Assembly: GCF_025766255.1 (NCBI RefSeq)
Contig: NW_026516732.1
Location: 183,927 to 247,926, forward strand
Reading direction: 5' to 3'
DNA length: 64,000 nucleotides
DNA from: Zychaea mexicana
Taxonomy: Eukaryota > Mucoromycota > Mucoromycetes > Mucorales > Lichtheimiaceae
Within the stretch, counting starts at the first letter, position 1; each line of letters starts with the position of its first letter. Below are positions 12,701 to 26,167 of the stretch, piece after piece. The notes under the pieces are model-generated. The model ran no database searches, was not told where the DNA came from, and saw nothing but the letters and a program-made list of their open reading frames with translations. Both the position numbers and the translations under genes were made by a program.

Positions 12701-14115
12701 CGCGCTCAAGTAAGCTTTTATCACTTTTTCTTTGGTAAAAGATGTAGAAAAGCACACTTATAGTGTATGAATAGCATATGTATGCCATGTTAATTGAAAC
12801 TTTTACAGTATACTCAAAGACCCTTGCCGTCCCTTTTCGTTTAAAAATCAATAGGGGGAAGATCATTCTTTAATTAATCTCCCATTCCGTACTCTTACTA
12901 TGGGACTAAATATACGGGTCGGGCGCGCAGTATTAGGCTTTCATGGTGAAATGTGTAGTATTTTACGCTGCTTTGAAGAAATTGTAAGGAAAGGAAGGGA
13001 TTATGTAGTGTAAGATGGAGTTGTACTTTGTAAAATACTTAGAGTGATAGCGTCAGATGTGTAGTGTCATAATGACAGCATGATGCATTGACCGGCAGGT
13101 GGAGAAGGGTAAAAGTAATAAAAGAATAGGAGGAGAGTAGAAGGAGAGAAAAGTCGCGCTCAGGCCATCTTAATTAATAAGAAAAGCAGTAAGAACTCTA
13201 ACCTTCGAAGCACCCGCTCTGCTACGAACATCATTCGAGGCACGAATTTACTTAAAGAATGAGGGAAAACGTTTACTGTTCATAGCAAAACCACTACCAT
13301 TACTACTACTACGTTAAAAGGATGTCTACTATGATATCATTACCAACCAATGCCTTTATTTCCTTAGAGCAAATAAGCTAAGCTTATTAAATTATATCAG
13401 AATAGCATCATGAATCCGTTTTTCCTCCTGATATTTCACGCCGCACTTTGGCGTGTCATAGGGATATAAAATGGCCATACGTATTGCAAATTCAACTACC
13501 CTCGAATACTGCTGTCAAATATCACAATTCTTGTTTTAATCACGTAGGATATCTTCCCGGCCGCCATAAATAGGATACAGCTTGTTGCTGAAGCAAGGAT
13601 CCACTGAGAGAACGGCGCGCCAAAAGTGGTATGACGTTAGTTTAAAATCCAGGGTTACACAGTCGTAACACGAAGGAGATCGCTTCGCGTTTACGTATTA
13701 CTAAATAATGGTGTTTCGAACCCAAAGAAAACCTCTTAAGCTCGTTGATAGAAAATACAGAAAAAGCTGCTGCATTGTTTTCAGGTACTGCTATGGTGAA
13801 ACAATCGAATGCAATTTGATCAAGACGAGCCCTCTTTTAAGTTTGTTCTATGATACGCGCCAGATAGAAACATCGTTGTGCATGTAAGCATCACAGCAAG
13901 TAAGAACAAGTGGTCTCTAGTCGAGTTATACAAGAACGGGCATCCTGTGTACTGCTCTGGCACTAACTTTGGTCCGTGTAACTCTCACCAATTATCATTT
14001 TTTTAATGTTTCATTAATTGTTCTGGTCGTACTTTGCACTCTTGCTCTTTTTCTCTCTTTTCTCGTTTTCCCTCCTTCTTGTTACTTGCATACAATACCT
14101 TCTATTGCTGCGTTC

Positions 14116-14138
14116 GTGTGTGTGTGTGTGTGTTCTTG
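14116..14138. repeat. (GT)n microsatellite in LIM-gene leader
   Basis: A short GT run lies 40-60 bp upstream of the LIM-protein start codon, probably within the 5' UTR or core promoter. Confidence 0.9.
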
Positions 14139-14178
14139 TGTGTGTACCCATAACTTTATATTTAATTCTTATTTTGAA

Positions 14179-16133
14179 ATGGCGGATTCACGCATTTCCA
14201 AATTATTGCCCACCGTAACATGCAGCGATTGCGGTAGACCCGTTCACGTACGAGAGTTGGCAGATCATGTTTGCCAATCTGCTCCCCCGCCAATGCCTGC
14301 AATGCCCCCTCTTGCTGTGGACACTTGTATGTTACATACGCTGTGAAACATTTGAGATATTCTTAGAAACGATTGCTCTACTGCACTGACTCACATTCAT
14401 CTCTCTCTCCTATCACCATGCTACTATTGCTATATCACTTGTACTATCACAAAGCTCCAGCGACGATTCAGCGCCCCCGTAAAACTTCCAACAAGAGCAT
14501 TGATAGCGGGTCACCCACCAGTGGTATGGAAGAAATATTGGTGGTGGGATGATGATGATGCCAATTAATAACAACCGGTTTTAACATGGCTACAGGCTCC
14601 AAGTTCAATTTCCACTTTTGGACAGGCAAGGCAAAAGACACAATAAAGAATGCAGCACTCGGCAGCAAAAAAACGGCACCACCTCAGCATCAACATCATC
14701 AGCATAACAATAGCCACGTTCATCCGCATGCCTATGATCATGCTATCACGACCATGTCGCCTACGTCGCCCGAGCAGCGCGAGAGGAAGGTTTGTAGCGT
14801 GACAGCTAATTACCACATGTGTGTGATAGCAAATACGCTAATAAGCCAGGAAATATCCGTTTATTAGATGTCATTTGGTAGACCAGCTTTTCAAGAAAAG
14901 TAAGTCCCCTTTTCTCTTTCAATTAACGCTACTTTATGCTGACCGAATTTGTCCCCCTGGGCTCCAGAACTTGGCTTCCTGAGGACGATGACGTGATCTC
15001 GCCCGTGTTCGACTTTACACCACCATTTGCGCATTATAGCCGTAAAAACAGTACATCGCCCGCACCGCCCACTTTGACCAAAATCGATCATACCAGTAAT
15101 ATTGGCAAGCACCCTTCTCATCAGTCACCATCACGATCGACATCCAGTGACGAAACATCGCCAGTGACACCTCGCGCGACAAACGACCTATACACACGCC
15201 GGTGTGCTCGCTGCCATAGAGATGTTGTAAAAGAAAGTTCTGTTCCAGTAGGAGATGATGTAAGTTCTTACCAGCTTTTTAGACAATAATCATCAGCCAT
15301 CAGTTGCTTACATAAACTGTCTCTCGAAATAAAATCGAACAACAGCTGTATCACCCACAATGTTACTCATGCTTCACTTGTCGTAACCGGCTGGATCCGC
15401 ATCGTCCGCCTCTCGAATATCAAGGCCGCGTATACTGCGACATTGACTATACCATGATGGTTCAACAAAGACCTGCATGCGCCGCTTGCCATCAGCCGAT
15501 CGCACCCCATGTCCGACCGACCCGTGCTTTGGGCCGCTATTATCATCCAGAACATATCCGATGCTCGCACTGCAACAAGCCCGTGGATCCAAAAATGACT
15601 GGTTTGGTCGAACGTAAAGGCAAGATCTTCTGCAGGCCTGATTTCAATCTGCTGTACTTGCCCAAATGCCGAGCGTGCGGACGAGCAGTAGAAAAAGAAG
15701 CTGTATCGGCTGCTGATGGCAAACTCAAAGGAAAATGGCATAAACATTGTTTCCAGTGCCATGTAAGCTTTTTGTCTTGTGCTACTCTCAAAACTAAATT
15801 CATTTGCTAACAAGTACATCCACATCTATCCTACGTCAGGAATGTCACTGTGCATTCCCAAACAACAGGTTCTATGTGTACAAGAATGCACCTTATTGTA
15901 GACGCGATTATCACAAAATGAATAACTCCTTATGCAAAGGATGTGACGATCCGGTTGAAGGCCGGTGTGCACAAACGGCAGAAGGCTGGCGCTTCCATCC
16001 CAACTGTTTTACTTGCTACATGTGCCAGTGCCTGATCACCGACGTTTATTACATGTCAGACGGTCGTATCTTTTGCTCAAAAGACCGACAGCATAGATCC
16101 GAGAAACGGCATACTTACTTCCAACAATTGTAA
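14179..16133 (+). CDS. LIM-domain protein with four LIM zinc-finger pairs
   Basis: Protein-interaction adaptor of the paxillin/LIM class, probably cytoskeletal or polarity-related (inferred from family). Exons: 14179-14326, 14455-14523, 14596-14789, 14868-14899, 14968-15259, 15346-15762, 15840-16133, giving 481 residues. Exon 4 is only 32 nt but is needed to keep frame between exons 3 and 5. Near the N-terminus is a small CxxC...HxxC element (CSDCGRPVHV). Residues ~40-210 are Pro/Ser/His-rich and disordered. Four LIM modules then follow back to back, starting at CARCHRDV, CAACHQPI, CRACGRAV and CKGCDDPV, each with the expected second half (for example HPECIRC-like HxxCxxC patterns). The start at 14179 gives MADSRIS; upstream in-frame sequence is the GT-repeat leader. 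The gene converges with SPT6, with 267 bp between stop codons. Confidence 0.88.
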
Positions 16134-16400
16134 ATCCTAGCTCCCTTTCCTTCCTCATCCCACCTACTACCGCGGTCCGCCCGCCATATCATAATTTATA
16201 TATAATCATTCCTATTATTGTAGATAGACAAGCCAACCCCTTTTATTTTTCAAATCACAATTAATTAATATAAAAACAAAGCAAAGAGCAAACTGCGTGT
16301 GTATTAAGATGTTTTTCTTGTCGATATTGTATGTCACTGTCTTCTCTTACACTACTTTTTTTTGGGACTGTCTTTTGTTAGGTAAAGCGCACTGCTAATA

Positions 16401-19400
16401 CTAATGTCTTGGTGGTCGTTGACCATGGTAGCCATGAGCACCATGATTGTGACCATGTCGAGGTCGGCGTTGTTGTGCTTCGTTGGCTTGTATCCGCTTG
16501 AAGCCGTTAATGAGATCAGCTACCACAGGGTATGATGTGTCCCGAAGACGATAACCATCAGGCAGTAACTTGATAGCCTACAACGAACGTCAAAAGCATT
16601 TTGTATCAATGTCATTTTTCTTTTAGAGAGATGGTGGGTCATAAGACAAAGTGAGCTTTACACATACCCATTGTGCAGCAGGTGATTTGGCGTTTAGCTT
16701 GAACCCAAGTTCAAAGTATCCCGGACGGTCAGAAAGACAGAAGCCGTACGCTGAAATCCTTGGGTTTGCCATTGTAAGCGACGATAAATGTGATTCTAAC
16801 AGAACAATACAATGTGAGGAATTATGGCTGATATACACGGGTTTAGCAATTAGATTATATAGACCAAAAACATACTGAGCGCAGTAGCACCGCCAGGTCG
16901 ATATTTTGGATGTGCAATAAGTTCTTCTGCCTTGGCAGCGATAGCTTCGACATAGGTGACAATTAGCTGATCTAAATCGTCAAAAATGTGTTCGCCAATC
17001 TTGTACTGCACTGGTGCAAACACGGACGCGTCCTTGCGCATCTCCACAACATCAATGTGTTGATAGACACCTTCATCCACCTTCCAAGTGATAGCGATAT
17101 GTTCGGGACCCCGAGATGATGGTCTGATAACAAGGTCGCCGCGCTGGCGGGAAGCAAGATATTCTTCAGCCTCCATATAATTGAACTGGTGGAATAACGG
17201 ATGGTTGATGACACGTTGCGTCTTGGTCCGCTTTTTGCGCATTGCACGTCGTCGTTCGATTTCTCGCGCTTCTGCTTGTGAATCATAGTAGTGGTCGTTC
17301 GGTTGTCGTCGTAATGAGAGATCAGAGTTGGGCTTTGTATCAGATGCTTTGGAGGATAAGGTAACGGCAAACTTGTCTCTGTCGATACCTAGTACTTTGG
17401 CATTTATTGTGGATCCATGCTCCAAAACATCAGCTACGCTCATGATGCGATTATCGGATGCTTGGTCAATGTAGATGTATCCGTCTAAGCCTGAATCCAG
17501 CTGACAAATTGCCATTTTTCCTCGAAGAGAGTGAATCTTAACCGGTAGGATAAATCCTTCCCGAAGCGTATCGCGGGTTTCGCCAGAAACCATTCTAAAC
17601 GTTTCATCCATTGTAGGTCGCGTGTATTTCTGTCGTCGGTCATGGTAGGGACCTTGCAGTTCGAGCTTGATGTGCTCCAAAATCTGTCGTTTGGGTGCAT
17701 TGTATTGTGTTCTTAAAACCACTGCGTAATCATCCAAAATCAGATCATTCAACTTGTTGGGGTATTCTTTGACAACGCGTCTGACAATCATGACTTTGGT
17801 TTCATAGTCGTCCATTTCGTCTTCGTCGATTTCTAGTGCATCGCCAGCCATTTTTCTCGCCAAATCGTATTCTTGGGGATGGATTCGCGTGTCGTCTAAT
17901 ATATCGGCATCATCGACGTTTCGTATCCGTAAATAGCTGGCACAATTCATAAAGGTAATGGCGGGTGTCATGCCTCGTGTTACCAGAGCAGACCGGCTCT
18001 CTAGCTCGCCCTGTATACATCATTTTTAAGGTTAGTATCTCTTATCTCTCTCTACCCTGTGTATACAACATGTATGAAGGTGATCCTCTTACCTTTGCAT
18101 CGATCTTTTGTAATATGCTCTGGGCCTTTCGAGGACCAAGACCACAGACATACTTTAATGCTGTGGCAAGATAGGGAGAACTTGCAGTTGCATTAATGTC
18201 GATACCCAAATCGTTCACCACATTGATCAAGGCACGTTCCAAAGACGCCAGCAACATCTCTTCTGGCACAAGGTTTTGCAGATCATGGTGTCGCAGGGCT
18301 AAAAGATCGCGGTCCAAACCGGTATATTCGAGGATGGGGCATTGCAATCGGCGCGCCAGACTGATGCAGTAGCGCGTGACTTCGGAAAACTCGCCAAATT
18401 CATCTCGTGCCCGCTTGGAGTTTTTATATAAACGTGAGGCTTCGTCGTCGACAGCCAATAAATCGATCGTCGGAACGCTGGAATCTGTGTTGTTGATATC
18501 GTTGAGCAAAGTTTGCATGCTCTTATAGACGTGACGAGTTTGTGCAGTAAAGCCAGCGACGCCGATGACGTTTGGCTTCTTCGACGAAACAAATTCCACC
18601 ATCTGTTTCCAGTATTTTTCGTCTCGTAAAGTCGGTACTTCAAGTCTGTCAGCAAGTCGGCCTCGATGGTTGACGAATACTGCCACAACAGGGTCATTTC
18701 GCTCGCCGTTGCCAGAGGAAACCGCAATAACACGCGGAATACCGTTCTTGTACCGATCAGCATCGGGACCACGGAACGCACCCACGTTGACTTTGGACAT
18801 GAGCGATTGATAACTGGCATCACAGACGGCCTCTTGGGCTTCGATGCGTAACTTTTCACGGCTATATTTCTCCATAATCGGAATCAGATGCTCCGATAAT
18901 GCCATTTGCAGGACGTCTTGTCGTTGTTGGTTCCATTGTTGTGCCGAGTCACTGTATCCATCCGACATGTAATATTCTGCAATTTGGTTAAACCATCCAT
19001 CGTAGTTTGCAATATTGACATGGACCGACAGTAAACCGTCTTCCTCTCCCTTCATGAGTAATAAATATTCGCCGTTTGTAAAGCTCGAAATTGGTTTGTC
19101 ATGGACGTATTTAAATGGATGCATAGGATGAAGATCGTCAATTTGATCGAAGCCCTTGTCAGTTGGCTTGACACTAACAACTGCTCTTGCTTCCCAGTCG
19201 CGTCGCATTGCTTTTCGGACCTGCGGATCATGCGCAATGTCCTGACTCAGCACACTGCGGGCAGCTGTATGATACCATGGTATATTAGTAAATGGCTGCA
19301 ATGCACTTCTTCTTCCCCTCTCTGTATCGTAGTACTAACCTCTTAAAACGCGTCCTGAATCGCTGAAGCTAGTGCTAACAAACGTTGCTGCCTCCTCTTC

Positions 19401-21547
19401 TGGACTAACTAATGCATCTTCTGGGTAGTATCGACGACTTCTTTCAAGATAGTTGGCACCGTACTGCGCTGCTGTGATACCAAAACGCTAACAACGATAC
19501 CGAAAACATATCAGTACCTCTTTCTTACTTCCGGCCGTCTTTTCACACTATCTATCATTCACACGCGCACACTCTCACTTGTAAAACCGACATCCAAATA
19601 CAGGCCAGATCATCATACTTACTGGTAGGAACTCTGAGACTTTGTTCCGTAAGCTGATTTCGTACAACGATTTGTTTGCAGGTCGCTTAGGACCCTTAGT
19701 CTGCTTTTGCAATGAGTTGACATTATCGGCAAATCTGAGGTTCACGTAATCCGAGATATCGTTCAATTCTTCGATCTTTTCCGCCTTATCGACCAAATTG
19801 CTCACATATTCATCGTAAATGGAACATTTTGATAGGTATTCGCGTAAGCCAGCTTTACGGTTGGCGAAGCTGGTGTATTTAAAGTCGAGATCGTAAATCT
19901 TCCACAGATCGTCGTGCGTCAAAAGCTCGGTCGTTACACCATCAGGGTCAACTTCGGTGAAATAGTCGCGTCGGTGGTCAGATATGTAAGGAACTTCGAG
20001 ATACTCGCGTGAGATAAAAGAAACGACGTGCTTGACCGCGTTTAGGAAATGTTCGGTAGGCTGGTCAATGTTTTTCACGCTCGCCAGTTCTCGTGCAACC
20101 CATGTGCCTTCAACCTGAATTTCTTCATCGCTAGGTGGGATATCGAATGTCTTGCGTGTACCGGCATAACGCACCTGCATACGCTCGGGAATATCACGCA
20201 TCCGCACTTCCTCATCTTCCTCTGTAAGCATACGAGCTTTAAGTTCACTTGGTTCAAATACGTCGGCCAGCTTTGGTTCCAATTGCTCTTCCTCGTATTC
20301 GGCCGGCTATGTGGTAGCAGCATTAATACTTTTAATTCTTTCTATGTCAAATAACCGGTATTTATCGCGTCAACCATTACCTCTTCTTCGAGAGCCCACT
20401 CATAATCAGCGCCGTCACCAAAGATATCATACATATCAGCAAGAACACTACATGGGGTTATACGCGTATATGAGTCAATGTTACTCAAATCAAATAATCA
20501 ACTGCCAAACTCATCCCGTTTCGCGTTTTTTAGCACAAGTGATAAAAATATAGAAAATCAACTTACTCTTCACTTAACCCTTCTGGCAAAATATCCATCA
20601 TATCTTTAGCGGCACCTCGCCGAGGTGCTTCACGGTTATACAGATCAGCTCGATCATCTACAAGACCCTCTTCATCATCTTCTTCGGCGATAAAGTCGTC
20701 CATGTCATCGTAGACTTGTCGACGTCGATATTGTGTTGCATACTGATCTTCTTCGACTTGTTGTTCGTCCTGAGCTTCTTCGTAAAGTTCTTCGTCAGAA
20801 AAAAACTTATCTGCCGCTGTTTCTGAATGTTCAGGTTCCTCTTGACGGCCTCGTTTCAAACGCTTCAGCTTGGGCTACAATGATTGTTGTTATAACAATG
20901 ATTAACAATTGAACTCTCTGTATTTTCGTAATGCCATCTGCATATATACCTCTCGAGACAATTTCAGACCCGTATTTTCTTCCAATAGGTCCAAATCTTC
21001 TTCATCCAACTCTTCTTCAACTAATGAATTTGATCAAGAGTCGCTCGATTAGTAACTTTTGTTGCTTCGGTAAAGGGTAACGGAAAAAGCGAAAGGGGAA
21101 CGGAGGAATCGTTGCCAATTTGTTCAAAAGAGAAAATATAACACGTTACAATCTTCGATCTTCTTTCTCTTTCTTCGTCGAGCGACTTTTTGTTGTTCAG
21201 CATCAGAATCGTGATCTTCTTCATCTTCATCGTCGACAATGAATCCTTCTGCAATCTACGTATGATTAAATCGTCACCCCGTCAAATAAAGTTAACAATG
21301 GTTCAGAGGGAAACGTTTTACAAATTGGAGACCCTTTATCAGCTTTGGCACATAGATAGTATGAAAGAGAAAGGGAAAGCAAGCCAACCTGTCGTGCTTC
21401 TTCTTCGTCGTCTTCCTCTTCTTCTTCGTCTTCGTCATCGTCTGAATTTCGGCGACCATAAGTAGGTTCACCTTCTTCTTCCGAATTTTCTTCTTCCTCG
21501 TCCCGATCTGGTCTGGAATCGTAATAATCGACGCCTTCTTCACTCAT
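16401..21547 (-). CDS. SPT6: Transcription elongation factor and histone chaperone Spt6
   Basis: Spt6 travels with RNA polymerase II, reassembles nucleosomes behind it and binds the polymerase through a tandem SH2 module. Exons: 21389-21547, 21150-21255, 20950-21020, 20567-20874, 20381-20447, 19623-20306, 19340-19487, 18093-19264, 16876-18010, 16668-16795, 16401-16577, giving 1,384 residues (yeast protein is about 1,450). All phases agree. The first ~230 residues are extremely acidic (Glu/Asp runs), as in the family. Next come the helical core, a YqgF-like RNase H fold (VIAVSSGNGERNDPVVAVF), a helix-hairpin-helix (YVCGLGPRKAQSILQ), an S1 domain (GFILPVKIHSLRGKMA) and the SH2 domain with its phosphate-binding Arg in GDLVIRPSSRG. 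The C-terminus is a short His/Arg/Gly tail (RPRHGHNHGAHGYHG) rather than a long Thr/Ser repeat. Confidence 0.97.
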
Positions 21548-22720
21548 TCCAGCAAAATTAATTGACGAGTTTTGGTAAGGTTAAAGAAAAAGGGAAAAAA
21601 TTATATGAAGGCAAAGGGATAGAGAAAGCGTACGCTTGCGGCGCTTGCAGAAAGCTTAGTGCGGGATTTTGAAAACTCGCGTGACGACGACGCCAAACGG
21701 GGGCCCATCCAATCATGTGTCTAAAATGCTTAATAACCAAAGCATGGTTTCCTGGCTACTGTGTATTAAGGCTGGTTTTTCATATCTTTGACCGGGTTAA
21801 TTCGGTTCTTTAGTGTCGAAACAGGCCGGCGAACTCGCTGTGGATGAGAACAGAGGCTGTAGGATGCAGCAGATGGCTTTTGCACCAACTATCGTTTTAC
21901 AGCAGCGATAGACTTTAGTATCCAGCCTTTTTTCGGTGAAAAAACAAAGCATATATTGATTGTGAAGCGTGAATGAGATAGACATTGATTATTATGCGCC
22001 CAGTCTCTAAGCTGTTTTGGATAATGAATTTTTGCATCCCTTATATTGAATCCTTTAAGAAGTAGAAAAGCATGCAACTCATACAGCAAGGTATACGCAA
22101 ATGTACACCCCCTGGATCCTCAGGTTGCATTACCTAACACACTGTTGTTACATAGCGATGCCTCGCTTTCTAGCTATCATAGCTTAATCTTACAATATTT
22201 CATATCAAAACAAGTGTTTGTTGACCAAAAAGAAAATATTGCAAAAAAGCTGGATGCGAGGCTGTGCTCTTTTTATGTTTGTATAGGAGTGTCCATATAG
22301 TGAAAAATAGATTTATACAAAGGAATCTATAGTAGAGCGGGAGCTATTTAGTGCTTAATTCTTTGTGTATGATGTGTAGTAGTAATGTAGTAATAGTAAA
22401 ATGCGAGGGCTTTAAGGAAAAGGGGGGATTCAATATAGAAAGTTAGGGTGATAGTAGTAAGGCATGTGTAATATATGTATATGGCAAAATGCGTGTATGG
22501 TAAGTAAAAGTTAGGAGAGAAAGATAGAAGAAAAGGATTATGTGAAAAGAGAATTTTTGATGTGTGTAAAACTAGTAGTAAAATCTGAGCAGAGAAGAGA
22601 GACCCCATCGAACCAGGATGAAGGAATATAGCAGAGGCACACAATGTATAAATATTGCTTTTGTTGTTGATTAAGGGAGAGAGTGTGAGTGTGTGATAGA
22701 AGAAAGAAACAGTAAGAAAT
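21548..22720. other. Intergenic between SPT6 and small Ser-rich gene
   Basis: SPT6 promoter side and the 3' side of the 22721-23104 gene. No gene was supported. ORFs at 22348-22779 on the minus strand lie in probable 3' UTR. Confidence 0.5.
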
Positions 22721-23104
22721 CTAAGCAGCACAGGTTGGTGTGAGGCTGACTCGGACGGTACGCGATGGATGATCAACAATAAGCGACTCGAATTCGCTTG
22801 TTTTGGACGCTTGTGTTTCCGACGACATTTTTTTGCTGATGGAGAAGCTGGAACGGAATGATGAAGCAGAAGTCGACGTCGATAAGCATGGCGTTGTTGT
22901 TTCGATACTGCGGCGCGCGCTGGAATTGCCGTTTCGCGAAAAGATACGTTGATAAATGCGAGCAGATCGGCTCTTCTTGCTGGTGGCAGTAGCTCGATCA
23001 GTGGTAGCTCCAGCTGTGATCGACGACAACAACAATGAAGAAGGCGAAGGCGAGCACATGGACTTGTCGGTTGAAGATGAAACGCGGTTCGAGAAAAACA
23101 TCAT
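22721..23104 (-). CDS. Small Ser/Thr-rich protein of unknown function
   Basis: Single-exon ORF of 127 residues beginning MMFFSNRVSSS. I chose this inner ATG because a TATA box (TATATAAAAG, 23227-23236 on the minus strand) lies about 125 bp upstream, and would fall inside the coding region if the longest ORF (from 23257) were used. The protein is Ser/Thr-rich with a basic patch (KKSRSARIYQRIFSRNG) and a more ordered C-terminus (FESLIVDHPSRTVRVSL). No known domain is visible. The layout (single exon, TATA box, Ser-rich) suits a stress- or condition-induced, lineage-specific gene, which is inference. Confidence 0.5.
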   Translation of the reverse strand: MMFFSNRVSSSTDKSMCSPSPSSLLLSSITAGATTDRATATSKKSRSARIYQRIFSRNGNSSARRSIETTTPCLSTSTSASSFRSSFSISKKMSSETQASKTSEFESLIVDHPSRTVRVSLTPTCAA

Positions 23105-23226
23105 GCTTGTAAGTTTATGTATAAGTAGCAGTAATAGTAAGTATAATATAGTAGGATGTGTATGCGCTTTTAGAAGGGTTTTTGTTAAAGTAACAACACA
23201 AACAAAAATATGTTGAATATGGCCCT

Positions 23227-23236
23227 CTTTTATATA
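23227..23236 (-). promoter_or_regulatory. TATA box of the small Ser-rich gene
   Basis: Minus-strand TATATAAAAG, about 125 bp upstream of the ATG at 23104. It is a strong TATA consensus, uncommon for the larger genes of this window. Confidence 0.55.
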
Positions 23237-23931
23237 CTCTTTGATAAATGAACCCATGTCTGTGCGGATCCAAAAAGCACACCACTCCGCTATTGCATTA
23301 CTCCCTCTTTCTTTCTCTCACTCTATATTTATGCTCCTCCTCCTCCTCCCCGCCCATCCCCACTTTTTGTTCTAAAGAAGGAGGAAAGAAAGAGCGTGCT
23401 GAAATAAACACGTATCATCCCTTTATTTTTGTAAAAGCGCGAATATACTCCATCGGTTATCCTACTATCATGTCTACGAAGACTAGTAGCAACCTCCCAG
23501 TAATTTGTTTAATTACATTAAATGCTGCACAATGATATGTACCATCTTATTTGTTTTCTCAAAGGCAGGACCCTACTACTATATATTACTGGTCCCTTAT
23601 GATCTATTATTGTCTCTCATTCTTTCACTCCCAGGAATAATAATGATTTGCATGTTTTTCATCTGCACATAGAATGCTACATGTTGCATACGATAACACG
23701 TCCTTTTTGTCGAAGCTAATAGTGTTCTTACTCTATTATTAAGCGCTTAGTGAGATCTTCGTCCGCACGTTGCCGAATCTATTTGAAATTATATACATAA
23801 TAGCACGCCCTTCTTGTTGAACGCCGTGAAGAAAATAAACCGGTCAACCATGTATACTAGAATAAGTCCTACCTTCTTTATACATCTTCTTTCCGTAACC
23901 CCCCTTGCCTGTTCCTCTCTCTCCCCACTCC

Positions 23932-23957
23932 CTTTCTCTCTCTCTCTCTCTCTCTCT
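23932..23957. repeat. (CT)n microsatellite
   Basis: Uninterrupted CT dinucleotides in intergenic sequence. Confidence 0.9.
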
Positions 23958-25396
23958 GCTTAAATATAGCTTCTTTTTGACCCCGTGATCCATAGTAAAT
24001 GACTTTTTTTCCCGCGGGAGATATGACAAAACAGGATTTTCGGCCATGATCATAAATACCCGGGATGCGCATCCTCAGACATGTGAACTACATAGTAGTG
24101 AGAAAAAGTGGTTGTGACAGTAATTTGTTTTGCAGGCACAAACATAATGTACTCAAAAGGATGGAACGAGTCCTAATCTTTCCTCCTCTTCTCTCTCTAT
24201 TTCAAACAATATTTAAACCACGTTAAAATGTAATAGATACCACGCCTTTAGGGACACTTATTTTCTTTTTTGCGCTTCCATGGAAAACATTCGTCCTCTT
24301 AAATACCCATAGCAGTATACGAACAAAAGATTGTGCGCCATACCAAATACATCAGAAGCACTCGCATAGCCAATACGCGTGAGTGAGTTCAGAGTGATAA
24401 TAAAGGTTCCATGTTTTTAGGATCCTTCTTCCCCTTGACTGTTCTCTTTCCTTCTCACATATATCCCCCTTTTACTATCTTACTGCAGCTTGTATCTCGC
24501 AACAAGTTTTACTGCTATTACAGTAAAAGAGCTATAGCAAAAATTACATCACTGTTATGCAAACTACAACAACAGCTATATGTATACTGCATATTGACGT
24601 AACTATAAGATTGGTAATTAGCTTTTTTTTCTCAGCTATCTAAAGCCAAGAAGATTCAACGCCAGTTTCAGTTCAGACGATAGGAGAAATGAAAGAACGG
24701 ATCGATTCGAAATGTCAAAAGGGACTTGATTGCATTAGTGATTTACTCGTTTGTTGTTACTACACTACTGTTCATGTCTACACATGCTCATGTGTATGCA
24801 AACAACAAGTTTGATGGCCGTCCGGATAAGGAGGAGGTGCAATCTCGCTATTACATAGGTATACTGCTCATGCATATACAACAGAGTATACCATTAGTCT
24901 TGCTCATACTACACATCATCAATAAGCTCTTGTCTAAGAAGGATCATATGCACACTAGGTATGTCGGCTAAGTATTTATCAACCATATCATTACAGAGCT
25001 GATGTATGAGATGTTATACTGCCTCCTCCTGTTTTATCGATCCCACTGCAGCCCCCGACCCCACACTAGCTCCCCACCTCCACGCGCCGTTCCCACTCTC
25101 TTAACCAACAAAGTAATATAAATATATTTATATGGTTATATACGCGTATAAGTATATCTAACATCCTTGATAACGATTGCATAGTTTTCTATTCAAAAAC
25201 TCATGAGTTTCTCCATTCATTAAATCACCTTTCAGTTCGTCACAGTATTAAAAGTGATTCGTATAGACAAAAAACGCAAAGTGATAGCTTGTTCTATCTA
25301 TCATTGTTTCTTGTCACAAATTCCGTTTTTTCAGCTCTGCGTGTTTATTAGTGTGTAAGGTGATAATTTTGTATACAATATGTTGAGAAAATATAT

Positions 25397-25887
25397 TTAA
25401 TAGTATCCGCCGTTATAATATCCGTTATTGTAATAGTTGCGTCGCGTCAATCCAGCAGAGAGGCCAACGACAAGGCCAATGATAATGCAACAGCAGATGG
25501 TTGTACATAAGCGACGCTTCATTCCTAGGCCTCGATTGTTATGTGGAGCATAAAATCGAGTGACTGGATTGCGTTGTTGATGCTGTGGTTGTTGATCCGG
25601 TGGTGGTGGGGCGGGATTATTCTGTTGAGGGGGAGGCTGATAATACTGTTGAGGGCCACCACTATCGTTGCTATAAAAACCTCCTTCTTGCTGTTGATAA
25701 GCAGGTGGAGGCTGCGGTGGAGGCGGTCCGCCGCTTTCATTGCCTAGCAGAAGGTATGAAAAATGCAAAACGTTTTAGTGCCGCGTTTGCGCAAGCAGCA
25801 TGGTGAAATATGTCATCTGCTAGAAAAAGAAATCTCGATATGTTCATTATTACCTCTGCCATAGCCTTTTTCCATATCACTCATCAT
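25397..25887 (-). CDS. Small Pro/Gln-rich single-pass membrane protein
   Basis: Two exons, 25854-25887 and 25397-25743, joined at phase 1 (intron 25744-25853, GTAATA...GCTAG), giving 126 residues starting MMSDMEKGYGRG. Residues ~15-80 are Pro/Gln/Tyr-rich (PPPPQPPPAYQQQ, QYYQPPPQQNN). A basic stretch (GMKRRLC) then precedes one strongly hydrophobic segment of ~20 residues (TTICCCIIIGLVVGLSAGL). A short Tyr/Asn/Gly tail (NYYNNGYYNGGYY) ends the protein. The positive-inside signal suggests a cytoplasmic Pro-rich N-terminus, and the CCC run before the membrane is a candidate palmitoylation site. No family was recognised; proteins of this build are common in Mucoromycota and may scaffold at the membrane (inference). 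Confidence 0.75.
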
Positions 25888-26167
25888 ATTGCCAGACGTG
25901 CGTATTTGCTTGTTCAGATCAAAGTTGTTGAAGAAAAGACAAAAAAATTGGGCTGCATGAAGGGCTGCTTAAAATGGAAATCCCATGCAAACATCAAAAA
26001 TTGTTTCAGCTTACTACACATAAGTGCAAGGGGCGTGTAGTATATAATAACCCCACTACTTTTATAATAACTGGGATTTATGCCATATGAAAATTTGCCA
26101 AGTCTGGAAAAAGCAATGAAGACAGTTAGACGAGCTGAGCCGAAGCAACGGCAGCGATGACGAGGAC

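Larger units (their letters stand above)
8406..14178. other. 5.8-kb gene-poor interval
   Basis: No coding region could be supported. The part next to the kinase (8460-9130) is purine-rich on the plus strand and looks like a long leader or promoter. A cluster of X-box-like palindromes sits at 9681-9751. 10120-10165 has CA and TC runs. 14115-14140 has a GT run in the LIM-gene leader. ORFs at 9516-9788, 12158-12571 and 12624-12866 lack domains and look like chance. A noncoding RNA or a gene with short exons could be hidden here. Confidence 0.5.
23105..25396. other. Intergenic, no supported gene
   Basis: AT-rich sequence with polypyrimidine stretches and a CT run at 23932-23957. The ORF at 24726-24971 has a hydrophobic start but no domain, and I do not support it. 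Confidence 0.5.

Noticed and set aside
24726..24971. Plus-strand ORF with hydrophobic N-terminus
   Set aside because: Only a signal-like start; no supporting promoter or family resemblance.
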